Positions 35,963 through 44,360 of a stretch of 64,000 nt of DNA are shown piece after piece (positions within the stretch are counted from its first letter, which is position 1; the number at the start of each line of letters is the position of its first letter). The stretch comes from Poriferisodalis sp965237655 (lineage in GTDB: Bacteria > Actinomycetota > Acidimicrobiia > Acidimicrobiales > Poriferisodalaceae). The stretch is from NCBI RefSeq assembly GCF_965237655.1, contig NZ_CBDEGB010000001.1:434001-498000 (forward strand). Direction: 5' to 3'. The notes below the pieces were generated by a model. The model was not told the origin of the DNA and made no database searches. It saw nothing but the letters and a program-made list of their open reading frames with translations. The position numbers and the translations under genes are program-made.

Positions 35963-36559
35963 GTGTACGACGACGCGGTCGAAGACCTGATCGACGAGCT
36001 CAGCCGCTTGCCCGGCATCGGTCCCAAGGGTGCGCAGCGCATCACCTTCTGGCTGCTGAAGCGGCCCGCGGCCGACGCCCACCGCCTCGCGGCAGCCATC
36101 ACCGCAGCCAAGGACCGTGTCGGATTCTGCGGCAAGTGCTGGAACCTCAGCGAAACCGACCCGTGCGCCTATTGCGACGACCTGGCCCGACGCAACGGCA
36201 TGGTCTGCGTGGTTGAGGAACCACGTGACGTGATTGCCATGGAGAAAGCCGGCTTCCGAGGCCGCTACCACGTGCTCGGCGGGGCGCTCAACCCGCTCGA
36301 AGGCGTCGGCCCCGAGCAACTGCGCATCCGCGAACTGCTCGCACGACTCGACAGCGAGTCGGTCACCGAGCTGATCGTGTGCACCAACCCCAACATCGAG
36401 GGCGACACCACCGCCATGTACCTGGCCCGACAGCTCGAACCACTCGGCGTGGCTGTGACCCGACTCGCCAGCGGCTTGCCCGTCGGCGGCGACCTCGAGT
36501 ACGCCGACGAACTCACGCTCGAACGAGCGCTGCGCAACCGCCGCACCATCACTCCGTAG
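35963..36559 (+). CDS. recR: Recombination mediator RecR
   Basis: 198 residues from a GTG at 35963. It shows the helix-hairpin-helix (LSRLPGIGPKGAQRITFWLL), a four-cysteine zinc finger (CGKCWNLSETDPCAYC) and a Toprim domain (VCVVEEPRDVIAMEKAGFRG, VIVCTNPNIEGDTTA-like end). RecR acts with RecF and RecO to load RecA at single-stranded gaps. It directly follows dnaX; ybaB, often found between the two, is absent. Confidence 0.96.
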   Translation: MYDDAVEDLIDELSRLPGIGPKGAQRITFWLLKRPAADAHRLAAAITAAKDRVGFCGKCWNLSETDPCAYCDDLARRNGMVCVVEEPRDVIAMEKAGFRGRYHVLGGALNPLEGVGPEQLRIRELLARLDSESVTELIVCTNPNIEGDTTAMYLARQLEPLGVAVTRLASGLPVGGDLEYADELTLERALRNRRTITP

Positions 36560-36568
36560 ATCTCGACG

Positions 36569-36584
36569 TAAATCGCTGGACGGG
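36569..36584 (+). repeat. Direct repeat, left copy, flanking the Abi-like cassette
   Basis: TAAATCGCTGGACGGG, identical to 37434-37449. Similarity continues imperfectly for about 14 more bases. It begins 10 nt after the recR stop. Confidence 0.85.
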
Positions 36585-36672
36585 ATCGCGGCAGCAGCGC
36601 TCGGCCATCGAAACGAAATCTGCCCCCTACCGCATCACCCGGCGGACCGGGGAGAGGCTGAAGGGGGCGTAC

Positions 36673-37352
36673 ATGACAACAATACAGCGGCGCAATGTGG
36701 ATCGTCAGCCTTTCGCCTTCAGTGACGTGGACGGCCTTGTCTCGGCTGTGTCGAAGACCCGTTTTGCTACCTACCGGCAGTCGACTGACAGCGATAAAGG
36801 AGCGCTGCAGCTCTACACGTGGAACACCGCTGTTGCTGCGTCTTTCCACGGTCGCTTCAGACACTTGAAATCACACTTCGCAACGCGATCCACGATGTGA
36901 TGAGCACGGCCCACGGCACCCGATGGTTCGGCACTGCACGGCTGCTTCGGCCAGCCCAGGTAAGCACGCTGGAGCGAGCAGTTGAGCATCTCCGCAGGGT
37001 CGGCAAGCAGCCGACTGCCAACCGCGTCGTTTCGGAACTTCCCTTCGGATTCTGGGTGGCGCTGTTCGCCAATGCCTACGACACGACGATTTGGCGTTCC
37101 GATCTCTACAGGATCTTTGCGAGACGTATCAAGAATCGCCAAGGACTTCATGAAACTCTCGACCGCCTGCGTACTCTGAGGAACAGGATTGCCCACCACA
37201 AGCCCATCTTCCAACGCAATCTCAAGGACGACTATCGACGGATCCGCGATGTCGTCGAGTTGTTGAGCGAGCCAGCACTCTTGTGGCTCGACCATCACAG
37301 CAGCACGCTGGATGCACTTGATGTCAAGCCGGATGCGGTGCTCGGATCTTGA
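36673..37352 (+). pseudogene. Abi-like (Abi_2/HEPN) abortive-infection protein, frameshifted
   Basis: A start ATG at 36673 with an AAGGGGGCG ribosome binding site opens a frame reading SAVSKTRFATYRQSTDS and LQLYTWNTAVAASFHG, typical of the N-terminus of Abi-like proteins. Near 36850-36865 the homology moves to another frame (-1), which continues LQTLEITLRNAIHDVM and ends with TLRNRIAHHKPIF at 37352. The RNxxxH motif there is the HEPN ribonuclease signature. One base appears to be missing, giving two fragments of one gene of about 226 codons. As read it is inactive, unless the shift is a sequencing error or is programmed. The gene sits between two 16-bp direct repeats. Confidence 0.75.
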
Positions 37353-37433
37353 TTGCATTCCTCGCCGGGAAATTCATCTCCGCCATGTCGAGCTGATCGA
37401 CCCACGAGTTCAGGCACCTTTCCGGCCAGGCAA

Positions 37434-37449
37434 TAAATCGCTGGACGGG
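37434..37449 (+). repeat. Direct repeat, right copy, flanking the Abi-like cassette
   Basis: Second copy of TAAATCGCTGGACGGG, 865 bp from the first and 82 bp downstream of the Abi-like stop. The two copies bracket the cassette between recR and the next gene. Confidence 0.85.
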
Positions 37450-37526
37450 CTGGCGGTAGCTGCATAGGTTTCGGACGGCACTTCCCCGGCGGCCTGCACA
37501 TTCGAACTGCGCGTTCGAGGAGTGTC

Positions 37527-37913
37527 ATGGCTGCCCACAACCCCAACGACCGAGCTGCCCCGGACCTGCCCGTGGCGGTGTTCCGACCGTCGCCCGATGA
37601 GCGCGTGATGGTGGCCGGACCGTGCCACGCCCGGGCACTGTGTCTAAGCGCCGGCGCTAACCCGGGGGGCGTCGCTGCGGTGTTTGTGGATCCGTGCGGC
37701 GTGCTGCTGGCCATTGCCACCGCCCCCGCAGCCGTCGTGGGGGCGATGCTCGTCGACCCGGCCCCGTTCGCCCGACTCACCGAACTGCTCGGAGCCAGCC
37801 GCATCTACCTCGAGGTTCCCGGCGCCGACGCACCGGCAGTTACCGATGCCGTCGAAGCCGCGATGTGGCCGCTGTGCGTCGCGACCAAGGTGCTGCCGCG
37901 GCTCAGCCTCTAG
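37527..37913 (+). CDS. Hypothetical protein
   Basis: 128 residues, hydrophobic-rich but without a clear signal peptide or membrane helix pattern. It contains PSPDERVMVAGPCHARALCL and an alternating strand-helix region (GGVAAVFVDPCGVLLAIATAP, then RIYLEVPGADAPAVTDAVEAAM). It has three or four cysteines but no metal motif I can name. GTGTCATGG places the ATG at 37527 with GGAG just before it. Its 3' end overlaps the convergent thiolase gene by 4 nt. Codon use looks like that of its neighbours. I recognise no family. Confidence 0.65.
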   Translation: MAAHNPNDRAAPDLPVAVFRPSPDERVMVAGPCHARALCLSAGANPGGVAAVFVDPCGVLLAIATAPAAVVGAMLVDPAPFARLTELLGASRIYLEVPGADAPAVTDAVEAAMWPLCVATKVLPRLSL

Positions 37914-39091
37914 GCAGCCCGCAGGATGACGGCGTCGCCTTGGCCGCCGCCCCCGCACAGCGCCGCGGCGCCGAGCCCGCCGCCGCGACGGCGCAGCTCA
38001 CCGATGAGCGTGAGTGCCAGGCGGGCACCCGACATGCCAATGGGGTGTCCGAGCGCCACCGCACCGCCGTTGGGGTTCACGATTTCGGGCGACACGCCCA
38101 GATCAGCCGTCGACGCCACGGCTACCGCGGCGAAAGCCTCGTTGATCTCGAACAAGGACAGGTCCTCGACATCTAGCTCGGTGCGCTGCAGCGCCCGACG
38201 GATGGCATTCGCCGGCTGGTTCAGCAGGCAGGTGTCAGGCCCAGCCACCATGCCGTACGTGAGGACCTCAGCCAGCGGTTCGACGCCGTGCCGTTCGGCT
38301 GCTTCGGCAGACATGACCACGACTGCGCAGCCGCCGTCGGAGATCTGTGATGCGTTGCCGGCCGTGACCGCGCCCTCTGCCGCAAAAGCGGGACGTAGCG
38401 CCGCCAAGCTTTCCGAGGTCGTCCCCGGCCGAATGCCTTCGTCATCGAGCACTGCCAGCGGCTCGCCCCGCCGTTGAGGGATGTTGACCGTGACGATCTC
38501 GTCGTCGAAGCGGCCTTCCTTCTGAGCCGACGCGGCACGCTCGTGCGACTGCGCCGAGAACTCGTCCATAGCGCTGCGTGAGATCCCCGCACCAGCGGCA
38601 TCCCGCTCGGTGCCGTCGCCCATGTGCCGGTCGTCGAAGGCACACCACAGGCCATCGTGGATCATCGCGTCCAGCACGGTGCCTGATCCCATGCGCATGC
38701 CGTTGCGACCATCGGGCAGCAGGTACGGGGCATTCGTCATCGATTCCATGCCACCTGCCACGACGACGTCAGCGTCGCCCGCCGCGACCATCTGGTCGGC
38801 CATGTAGATGGCGTTCAGGCCGGACAGGCAGACCTTGTTGACCGTGATGGCCGGCACCTCCATCGAAATGCCCGCTGCGGTCGCCGCCTGCCGGGCCGTG
38901 ATCTGCCCTTGGCCCGCCTGCAACACCTGCCCCATCACGACGTAGTCGACATCTGCAGCAGCAATGCCTGAGCGCTCAAGCGCTCCTTCGATGGCAACGC
39001 CGCCGAGCTGGGCGCCCGTCAGGCCGGCCAACGCGCCGTTGAACCTGCCGATTGGCGTCCGAGCGCCCCCGACGATCACAGAACCAGCCAT
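37910..39091 (-). CDS. Acetyl-CoA C-acetyltransferase (thiolase)
   Basis: 393 residues from the ATG at 39091, which follows GAAGGGGTCGCG; a GTG at 39121 would add ten residues. Thiolase motifs are complete: the nucleophilic cysteine in NKVCLSGLNAI, GGMESMTNAPYL, the histidine in NGGAVALGHPIGMSGAR and the second cysteine in ALCGGGGQGDA. It could condense acetyl-CoA to acetoacetyl-CoA, the entry step of the ethylmalonyl-CoA pathway encoded divergently by ccr, or act in beta-oxidation. Confidence 0.92.
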   Translation of the reverse strand: MAGSVIVGGARTPIGRFNGALAGLTGAQLGGVAIEGALERSGIAAADVDYVVMGQVLQAGQGQITARQAATAAGISMEVPAITVNKVCLSGLNAIYMADQMVAAGDADVVVAGGMESMTNAPYLLPDGRNGMRMGSGTVLDAMIHDGLWCAFDDRHMGDGTERDAAGAGISRSAMDEFSAQSHERAASAQKEGRFDDEIVTVNIPQRRGEPLAVLDDEGIRPGTTSESLAALRPAFAAEGAVTAGNASQISDGGCAVVVMSAEAAERHGVEPLAEVLTYGMVAGPDTCLLNQPANAIRRALQRTELDVEDLSLFEINEAFAAVAVASTADLGVSPEIVNPNGGAVALGHPIGMSGARLALTLIGELRRRGGGLGAAALCGGGGQGDAVILRAA

Positions 39092-39228
39092 CGCGACCCC
39101 TTCGCTTCTGCCCGCGCTCACAGCCCCTCTGTCGAGACACGGATGTATGAACGGCGAGTATACGAAACGGCTCTAGACGCTACCGTTGCGAGGAGTTGGC
39201 GGCGGCTCCCGACGTCGCGCCGCACGAT

Positions 39229-39234
39229 TAGCGT
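39229..39234 (+). promoter_or_regulatory. TAGCGT -10-like box before ccr
   Basis: TAGCGT lies 8 nt before the GTG start at 39243, without a ribosome binding site. Confidence 0.4.
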
Positions 39235-39242
39235 TCGGGCTC

Positions 39243-40604
39243 GTGAAGCAGTTCGCTGATGCCATCGCCGCCGGTGCGTCCGGTTCCGATCTTGAGGCAA
39301 TGCCGATCCCGGAGAGCTTCAGGGCGGCGCACGTACTGCGCAATGAGCAAACGATGTTTGAGGGCCGCGCCTCAGCCGAAAAGGACCCTCGCGAGGCCAT
39401 GCACATCGGCGAGGTCGCGACGCCCGGGCTGGCTCCTGACGAGGTGTACCTGGCGGTGATGGCCAGCTCGATCAACTTCAACACCGTGTGGAGCTCGATC
39501 TTCGAACCGCTGCCGACGTTCGGCTTCCTGGACCGTCTCGGCCGCGAGAGCCCCTGGGGCGCCCGTCACGCGCTCGACTACCACGTGCTGGGCTCCGACG
39601 CCTCGGGCGTGGTGCTGCAGGTCGGCTCGGCGGTGCGCAACTGGCGTCCCGGCGACCGGGTCGTCGTGCACTGCAACTACGTCGACGACCAGGACCCAGC
39701 CGCTCACGAGGACTCGATGATGGCCTCCAACCAGCGGATCTGGGGCTTCGAGAGCAACTTCGGCGGTCTCGCCGACCTCTCGATGGTGAAGGCCAACCAG
39801 CTCATGCCCAAGCCGACGCATCTCAGCTGGGAAGAAGCGGCCGTGAATGCGCTGTGCGCATCCACCTCGTACCGGATGCTGGTCGGCGACAACGCTGCTC
39901 GCATGAAACAGGGCGACTCGGTGCTCGTCTGGGGCGCCTCGGGTGGGCTCGGCGGCTATGCCTGCCAGCTCGTGCTCAACGGCGGCGGCGTGCCGATCGG
40001 CGTGGTCAGCTCACCCGACAAAGCCGAGTTGCTCCACCAGCTCGGCGTCGACCACGTCATCGACCGCAGCGCCGACGGCTACCGCTTCTGGGCCGACGAG
40101 AACACCCAGGACGAGCGCGAATGGCGCCGCCTCGGAAAGACGGTGCGGGGCCTCATCGGCGACGACCCCGACATCGTGTTCGAGCATCCCGGCCGATCCA
40201 CGATGGGCGCTTCGGTGTTCGTCGCCAAGCGCGGCGGCAAGATCGTGACGTGTGCCGCCACCAGCGGCTACATGATCGAGTACGACAACCGTCACCTGTG
40301 GATGCGGCTCAAGCGGATCGTCGCGAGTCACTTCGCCAACTACGCCGAGGCATGGGCGATGAACCGCCTCATCGGACAGGGCCGCATCCAGCCGACCCTG
40401 TCCAAGACGTACACGCTGGACGAGACCGGTCTTGCGGCGTGGCAAGTGCATGGCAACTTGCACGAGGGCAAGCTCGGCGTGCTGTGCCTGGCGTCCGGGC
40501 CCGGGCAGGGCATCACCGATCCGGACAAGCGCGAACAGATCGGCGAAGAGAAGATCACGCTATTCGCGCGCCACGCTGCATCGCTGGAAGCCGCCAACGC
40601 CTGA
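39243..40604 (+). CDS. ccr: Crotonyl-CoA carboxylase/reductase
   Basis: 453 residues from the GTG at 39243, a normal length. This medium-chain dehydrogenase has ALDYHVLGSDASGVV, VVVHCNYVDDQDPAAHEDSM, the NADPH loop VWGASGGLGGYACQL and, in the active site, FEHPGRSTMGASVFVAKRGGK; the FEHPGR segment and the surrounding residues are those of Ccr rather than simple enoyl reductases. It carboxylates and reduces crotonyl-CoA to ethylmalonyl-CoA. Next to methylmalonyl-CoA epimerase and a thiolase it marks the ethylmalonyl-CoA pathway for acetyl-CoA assimilation, or supply of extender units. Confidence 0.93.
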   Translation: MKQFADAIAAGASGSDLEAMPIPESFRAAHVLRNEQTMFEGRASAEKDPREAMHIGEVATPGLAPDEVYLAVMASSINFNTVWSSIFEPLPTFGFLDRLGRESPWGARHALDYHVLGSDASGVVLQVGSAVRNWRPGDRVVVHCNYVDDQDPAAHEDSMMASNQRIWGFESNFGGLADLSMVKANQLMPKPTHLSWEEAAVNALCASTSYRMLVGDNAARMKQGDSVLVWGASGGLGGYACQLVLNGGGVPIGVVSSPDKAELLHQLGVDHVIDRSADGYRFWADENTQDEREWRRLGKTVRGLIGDDPDIVFEHPGRSTMGASVFVAKRGGKIVTCAATSGYMIEYDNRHLWMRLKRIVASHFANYAEAWAMNRLIGQGRIQPTLSKTYTLDETGLAAWQVHGNLHEGKLGVLCLASGPGQGITDPDKREQIGEEKITLFARHAASLEAANA

Positions 40605-40631
40605 AGCCGCCGACAAGAAAGTGCCGAACCG

Positions 40632-41033
40632 ATGATCCTGACCGAGATCGACCATGTCGCCATCGCCGTAAAGGACCTTGATGCGGCAGTCGCCTACTAC
40701 GCCGAGGCATTCGGAGCCGAGGTCGCCCACCGTGAGACTGTCGACTCTGACGGTGTCGAAGAAGCCCTGATCAAGGTGGCTGACAGCTACATCCAGCTCA
40801 CCGCCGCGACCCGTCCCGATTCGCCGATTGCCAAGTTCCTCGAGCGTCGGGGCGAAGGCCTCCACCACATCGGCTACCGGGTGGACGATTGTGCAGCGGC
40901 CCTCGGAGCGATGATTGACGCCGGCGCCGTACCCATCGACACAGCCCCCCGTCCGGGCTCGCGCGGCACAACCGTTGCGTTCGTGCACCCGAAGGGGAAC
41001 CTCGGCACGCTGGTCGAACTCGTCGAGGAATAG
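40632..41033 (+). CDS. Methylmalonyl-CoA/ethylmalonyl-CoA epimerase
   Basis: 133 residues of the vicinal oxygen chelate fold, with metal-ligand and catalytic segments IDHVAIAVKDL, GEGLHHIGYRVDD and LVELVEE (His, His and Glu ligands). In the ethylmalonyl-CoA pathway one epimerase serves both methylmalonyl-CoA and ethylmalonyl-CoA. It follows ccr by 27 nt and should be co-transcribed. Confidence 0.9.
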   Translation: MILTEIDHVAIAVKDLDAAVAYYAEAFGAEVAHRETVDSDGVEEALIKVADSYIQLTAATRPDSPIAKFLERRGEGLHHIGYRVDDCAAALGAMIDAGAVPIDTAPRPGSRGTTVAFVHPKGNLGTLVELVEE

Positions 41034-41101
41034 GCTCCCCGACACGGGGGCGGGGCCGCGCAGGACCGGATCGCGCCACCTGTGCCACTGGGAGGACCGA
41101 C

Positions 41102-42109
41102 ATGACCACATTCACCAGACGACTGGCCATTGTGCTTGCCGTCGTCGCGATGCTTGCTGCAGGGTGCACTGGCAGCGACGACAGCGAGGCGTTCAAGATC
41201 GGCCTGGTCACCGACACCGGCAAGGTTGACGACAAGAGCTTCAACCAATCGGCGTGGGAAGGCGCACAGGAAGCCGCCGCCGCGCTGGGTGTAGAGGCCA
41301 ACTACATCGAGACCGAAGAGGCCAAGGACTACGAGAACAACATCGGCTTGTTCGTCGAGGACGGCGCGAACGTCATCATCACCGTCGGCTTCGGTCTCGG
41401 CGACGCCACGATCGCCGCCGCCAAGGCGAACCCGGGCATCTTCTTCATCGGCGTCGACCAGTTCCAAGGCGAAACGCTGCCCAACCTGGCCGGGTTGATC
41501 TTCCCCGAGGACAAGTCGGGCTTCTTGGCCGGAGCGCTCGCGGGCATGCTCACCGAGACCGACATCGTGGGTGCGGTGCTGGGCACCGACCTGGTCCCGC
41601 CAGTGGTGGCCTTCAAGGAAGGCTGGGAGCATGGTGCGCGCTACACCAACGCAGGCGTGCAGACGATCTCCACGTACCACCCTGGCGGCCTTGACGTGGC
41701 CTTCGGCGACCCCGACTGGGGTGCCGCCACTGCACGCCAGGCACTTGACCAAGGCGCGGACATCATCTTCGGCGCAGGCGGTGCCACCGGCAACGGGGCG
41801 CTCATCGAGATCGCCTCGCAAGACGGCGCGTACTGCGTGGGCGTCGACACCGACCAGTGGAACACCGTGCCCGAAGCGCAGCCGTGCTTGTTGACGAGCG
41901 CCATGAAGCTCATCACCCCCGGTGTGGCCGATCTGGTCGCCCAAGCCAACGCAGGTGAGTTCGCTGGTGGCAACTACCTCGGAGAGGTCGGACTGGCTCC
42001 GTTCCATGACTTCGACGATGTCGTCACCGATGACATGCGTGCCACGCTCGACGACGTGCTGGTGGGCCTGAACGACGGCAGCATCAACACCGGCTGGCCA
42101 CCGGGCTGA
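41102..42109 (+). CDS. BMP-family (PnrA-like) nucleoside-binding lipoprotein
   Basis: 335 residues, with signal RRLAIVLAVVAMLAAGC ending in a lipobox cysteine and then the BMP domain: FKIGLVTDTGKVDDKSFNQSAWEG, NVIITVGFGLGDATIAAAKANP and GALAGMLTETDIVGAVLG. GVDTDQWNTVPEAQPCLLTSAMK is a typical late motif. BMP proteins bind purine nucleosides for ABC uptake. It has a GGGAGGA ribosome binding site and is followed by two permease genes and an ATPase gene. Confidence 0.9.
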   Translation: MTTFTRRLAIVLAVVAMLAAGCTGSDDSEAFKIGLVTDTGKVDDKSFNQSAWEGAQEAAAALGVEANYIETEEAKDYENNIGLFVEDGANVIITVGFGLGDATIAAAKANPGIFFIGVDQFQGETLPNLAGLIFPEDKSGFLAGALAGMLTETDIVGAVLGTDLVPPVVAFKEGWEHGARYTNAGVQTISTYHPGGLDVAFGDPDWGAATARQALDQGADIIFGAGGATGNGALIEIASQDGAYCVGVDTDQWNTVPEAQPCLLTSAMKLITPGVADLVAQANAGEFAGGNYLGEVGLAPFHDFDDVVTDDMRATLDDVLVGLNDGSINTGWPPG

Positions 42110-42165
42110 TCCAGCGAGGCACGAACTGAGTCGGTCGCCGTGGGCCGCGGACACCTCACCTCGCC

Positions 42166-43329
42166 GTGAGCGCGTCCGCTGGCTCATCGGCGCCCGCTGA
42201 GACAGATCAGACAACCGGCTCCGGTGACGTCGCGGCCCGGCGGGCTCCAGCCTCCCGGGTCACGGCTCGCGCGGTCCTGCGCGCCGCAGCGGTACCGCTG
42301 GCATCAGTCGTGCTCGGGCTGGTGCTGGGAGCGGTGCTCATCACAGTGCAGGGCCATTCGGTCCTCAGTGCCTACGGGGCACTGGTTCTCGGCGGGCTGG
42401 GAGACGCCGATGCGGTGCTGCGCACGCTGCAGAAGGCCACGCCGCTCATCTTCGGCGGCTTGGCGGTCGCGTTTGCCTTCAAGGCGGGCCTGTTCAACAT
42501 CGGCGGCCAGGGCCAGCTGCTGGTAGGCGCTGCATTCGCGGCGGGTATCGGATTTGGCATCGACGGGCTGCCGCTGGTGATTCACCTGCCCCTAGCGCTG
42601 CTCGTTGGCGGCGCTGCGGGAGCGGCGTGGGGTGCGATCGCGGGCGTGCTGAAGGCCACCTCGGGAGCACACGAGGTGATCGTCACGATCATGCTCAACT
42701 TCGTCGCCGGCAATCTCACCGATTGGCTGGCGGCGAATCCTTGGCAGGACACGTCGGGTTCGAACATCATTGCCCGCACCCCGCTCGTGGAGGACTCTGC
42801 TGTCATCCCCACCTGGGGCTGGCTGCCTGCGGGGTTCTTGCTGGCCGTGGCCGCCGCGGTGGTGTGCTGGTTCTTGCTGGAGCGCACGACGTACGGCTTC
42901 GAGGTGCGCAGCGTCGGGGCCAACCGTCACGCTGCCCGATACGCAGGCATCTCGGTGGGGTGGATCATCGCGTCGGTCATGGCGGTGTCGGGGCTGTTGG
43001 CCGGCCTCGGCGGCGCTGTCGAGTCGCTGGGTGTGGACGGGCGGTTCGAAGCGGGCGTGAACGTGGGCCTCGGCTTCGAGGGCATCACCATCGCACTGCT
43101 GGCGCGGACACATCCGGTGGCCGTGATCCCCGCGGGCCTGCTCGTAGGGGTGATGGAAGCCGGTGCAGCCAAGATGCAGTTCGAGTCGGGTGTTGCACCC
43201 GAGATCATCGATGTCATTCAGGCGCTGATCCTGCTGTTCGTCGCTGCGCCGATGATTGTGCGCTGGCTGCTGCGGTTGCGCGACGCGGATGACCGCCGTC
43301 TCACCCTGGGCGCTGGCTGGGGCCGATGA
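42166..43329 (+). CDS. Nucleoside ABC transporter permease
   Basis: 387 residues from a GTG at 42166, with about eight to ten hydrophobic helices of the BPD_transp_2 type. VAFAFKAGLFNIGGQGQLLVGA carries the conserved N-I-G-G/E-Q segment, and EVIVTIMLNFVAGNL and GFEVRSVGANRHAARYAGI are typical of the YufP subgroup. The N-terminus is a 40-residue Ala/Ser-rich extension. It overlaps the next permease gene by 4 nt. Confidence 0.88.
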   Translation: MSASAGSSAPAETDQTTGSGDVAARRAPASRVTARAVLRAAAVPLASVVLGLVLGAVLITVQGHSVLSAYGALVLGGLGDADAVLRTLQKATPLIFGGLAVAFAFKAGLFNIGGQGQLLVGAAFAAGIGFGIDGLPLVIHLPLALLVGGAAGAAWGAIAGVLKATSGAHEVIVTIMLNFVAGNLTDWLAANPWQDTSGSNIIARTPLVEDSAVIPTWGWLPAGFLLAVAAAVVCWFLLERTTYGFEVRSVGANRHAARYAGISVGWIIASVMAVSGLLAGLGGAVESLGVDGRFEAGVNVGLGFEGITIALLARTHPVAVIPAGLLVGVMEAGAAKMQFESGVAPEIIDVIQALILLFVAAPMIVRWLLRLRDADDRRLTLGAGWGR

Positions 43330-44360
43330 CGGTGATCGAGGCGTCGTCGGGGGCCGCTGTGCAGCGGTACTGGAGTCCGGCGCGCATCTGGACTGTGGCG
43401 GGAACAGTTGCGGTCGTCGTATGCGTGTGGGGCTTTTACGCCTGGAACGGTGCACAGACCACCGCTGTGCTGTCGGGCACCGTGCGTGCGGCCACGCTGC
43501 TAGTGCTCGGAGCGATGTGCGGGATGATTGGCGAGCGCTCAGGAATCGTCAACATCGGGATCGAGGGGCAGTTCCTGATGTCGGCGTTCGCGGCGTTCAC
43601 GGTGGCGTCGGTCGTCGGATCGCTCGCTGCGGGCGTGGTGGCCGGCGTGGCCATGGGGCTCGCGATGGGCTGGATGCTGGCCGCGATGTCGATCGGGCTG
43701 CGCACCGACCAGATCATCGCCGGCACGGTGTTGAACATCGCCGCGCTCGGCCTCACGTCGTTCTTCTACGACCGCGGGCGCTCGCTCGGCCAGCTCAAGT
43801 ACCAGGCGATCGAACTCGGGCCGCTGGCCGACCTGCCGGTCGTCGGCAGGGCGCTGTTCAACCGCCCGCCGCTCACCTACATCGCGCTCGTGCTGGTTGT
43901 CGTGCTGCACGTGCTGCTGCTGCGGTCGGTGTGGGGGATGCGCACCACTGCCATCGGCGAGCACCCCGGCGCCGCCGCCACGGTCGGCGTCGACGTGATC
44001 CGCCTGCGGTACCTGAACGTGACGCTGGCGGGAGGGCTGGCCGGTCTCGGCGGTGCCTACCTTGCCCTCGAGGCCGTCGGCACGTTCAGCCGTGCAATGT
44101 CGGGCGGCCGCGGCTTCCTGGCGCTTGCCGTCATGATCTTCGGCCGCCGCACGCCGCTCGGTGCCTATGCCGCGGCCCTGTTCTTCGGTTTCACCACGGC
44201 TTTGCAGAACCAGTTCCAGCTGAACGACACCTTCGATATTCCGGCGCAATTCGTGGGGATGCTGCCGTTTGTGGTGACGATCATCGTGGTGGCAGCTGCA
44301 GGTCTGTTCGGACACATGCGCGACCCCGCCGCGCTCGGCCAGCCGTACGAGGTTCGGTGA
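43326..44360 (+). CDS. Nucleoside ABC transporter permease
   Basis: 344 residues, second BPD_transp_2 permease (YufQ subgroup): GMIGERSGIVNIGIEGQFLMSAF, RTDQIIAGTVLNIAALGLTSF, GEHPGAAATVGVDVIRLRYLNV and GGRGFLALAVMIFG. It forms the channel with the preceding gene product. Its stop overlaps the ATPase start (TGATG). Confidence 0.9.
   Translation: MTVIEASSGAAVQRYWSPARIWTVAGTVAVVVCVWGFYAWNGAQTTAVLSGTVRAATLLVLGAMCGMIGERSGIVNIGIEGQFLMSAFAAFTVASVVGSLAAGVVAGVAMGLAMGWMLAAMSIGLRTDQIIAGTVLNIAALGLTSFFYDRGRSLGQLKYQAIELGPLADLPVVGRALFNRPPLTYIALVLVVVLHVLLLRSVWGMRTTAIGEHPGAAATVGVDVIRLRYLNVTLAGGLAGLGGAYLALEAVGTFSRAMSGGRGFLALAVMIFGRRTPLGAYAAALFFGFTTALQNQFQLNDTFDIPAQFVGMLPFVVTIIVVAAAGLFGHMRDPAALGQPYEVR

Noticed and set aside
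36850..36865. Programmed -1 frameshift in the Abi-like gene
   Set aside because: No slippery heptamer followed by a stable structure is apparent at the switch; mutation or sequencing error is more likely.
43256..44359. Long N-terminal extension of the ABC ATPase frame
   Set aside because: It is a shadow of the second permease gene; the ATG at 44360 overlaps the permease stop in the usual manner.
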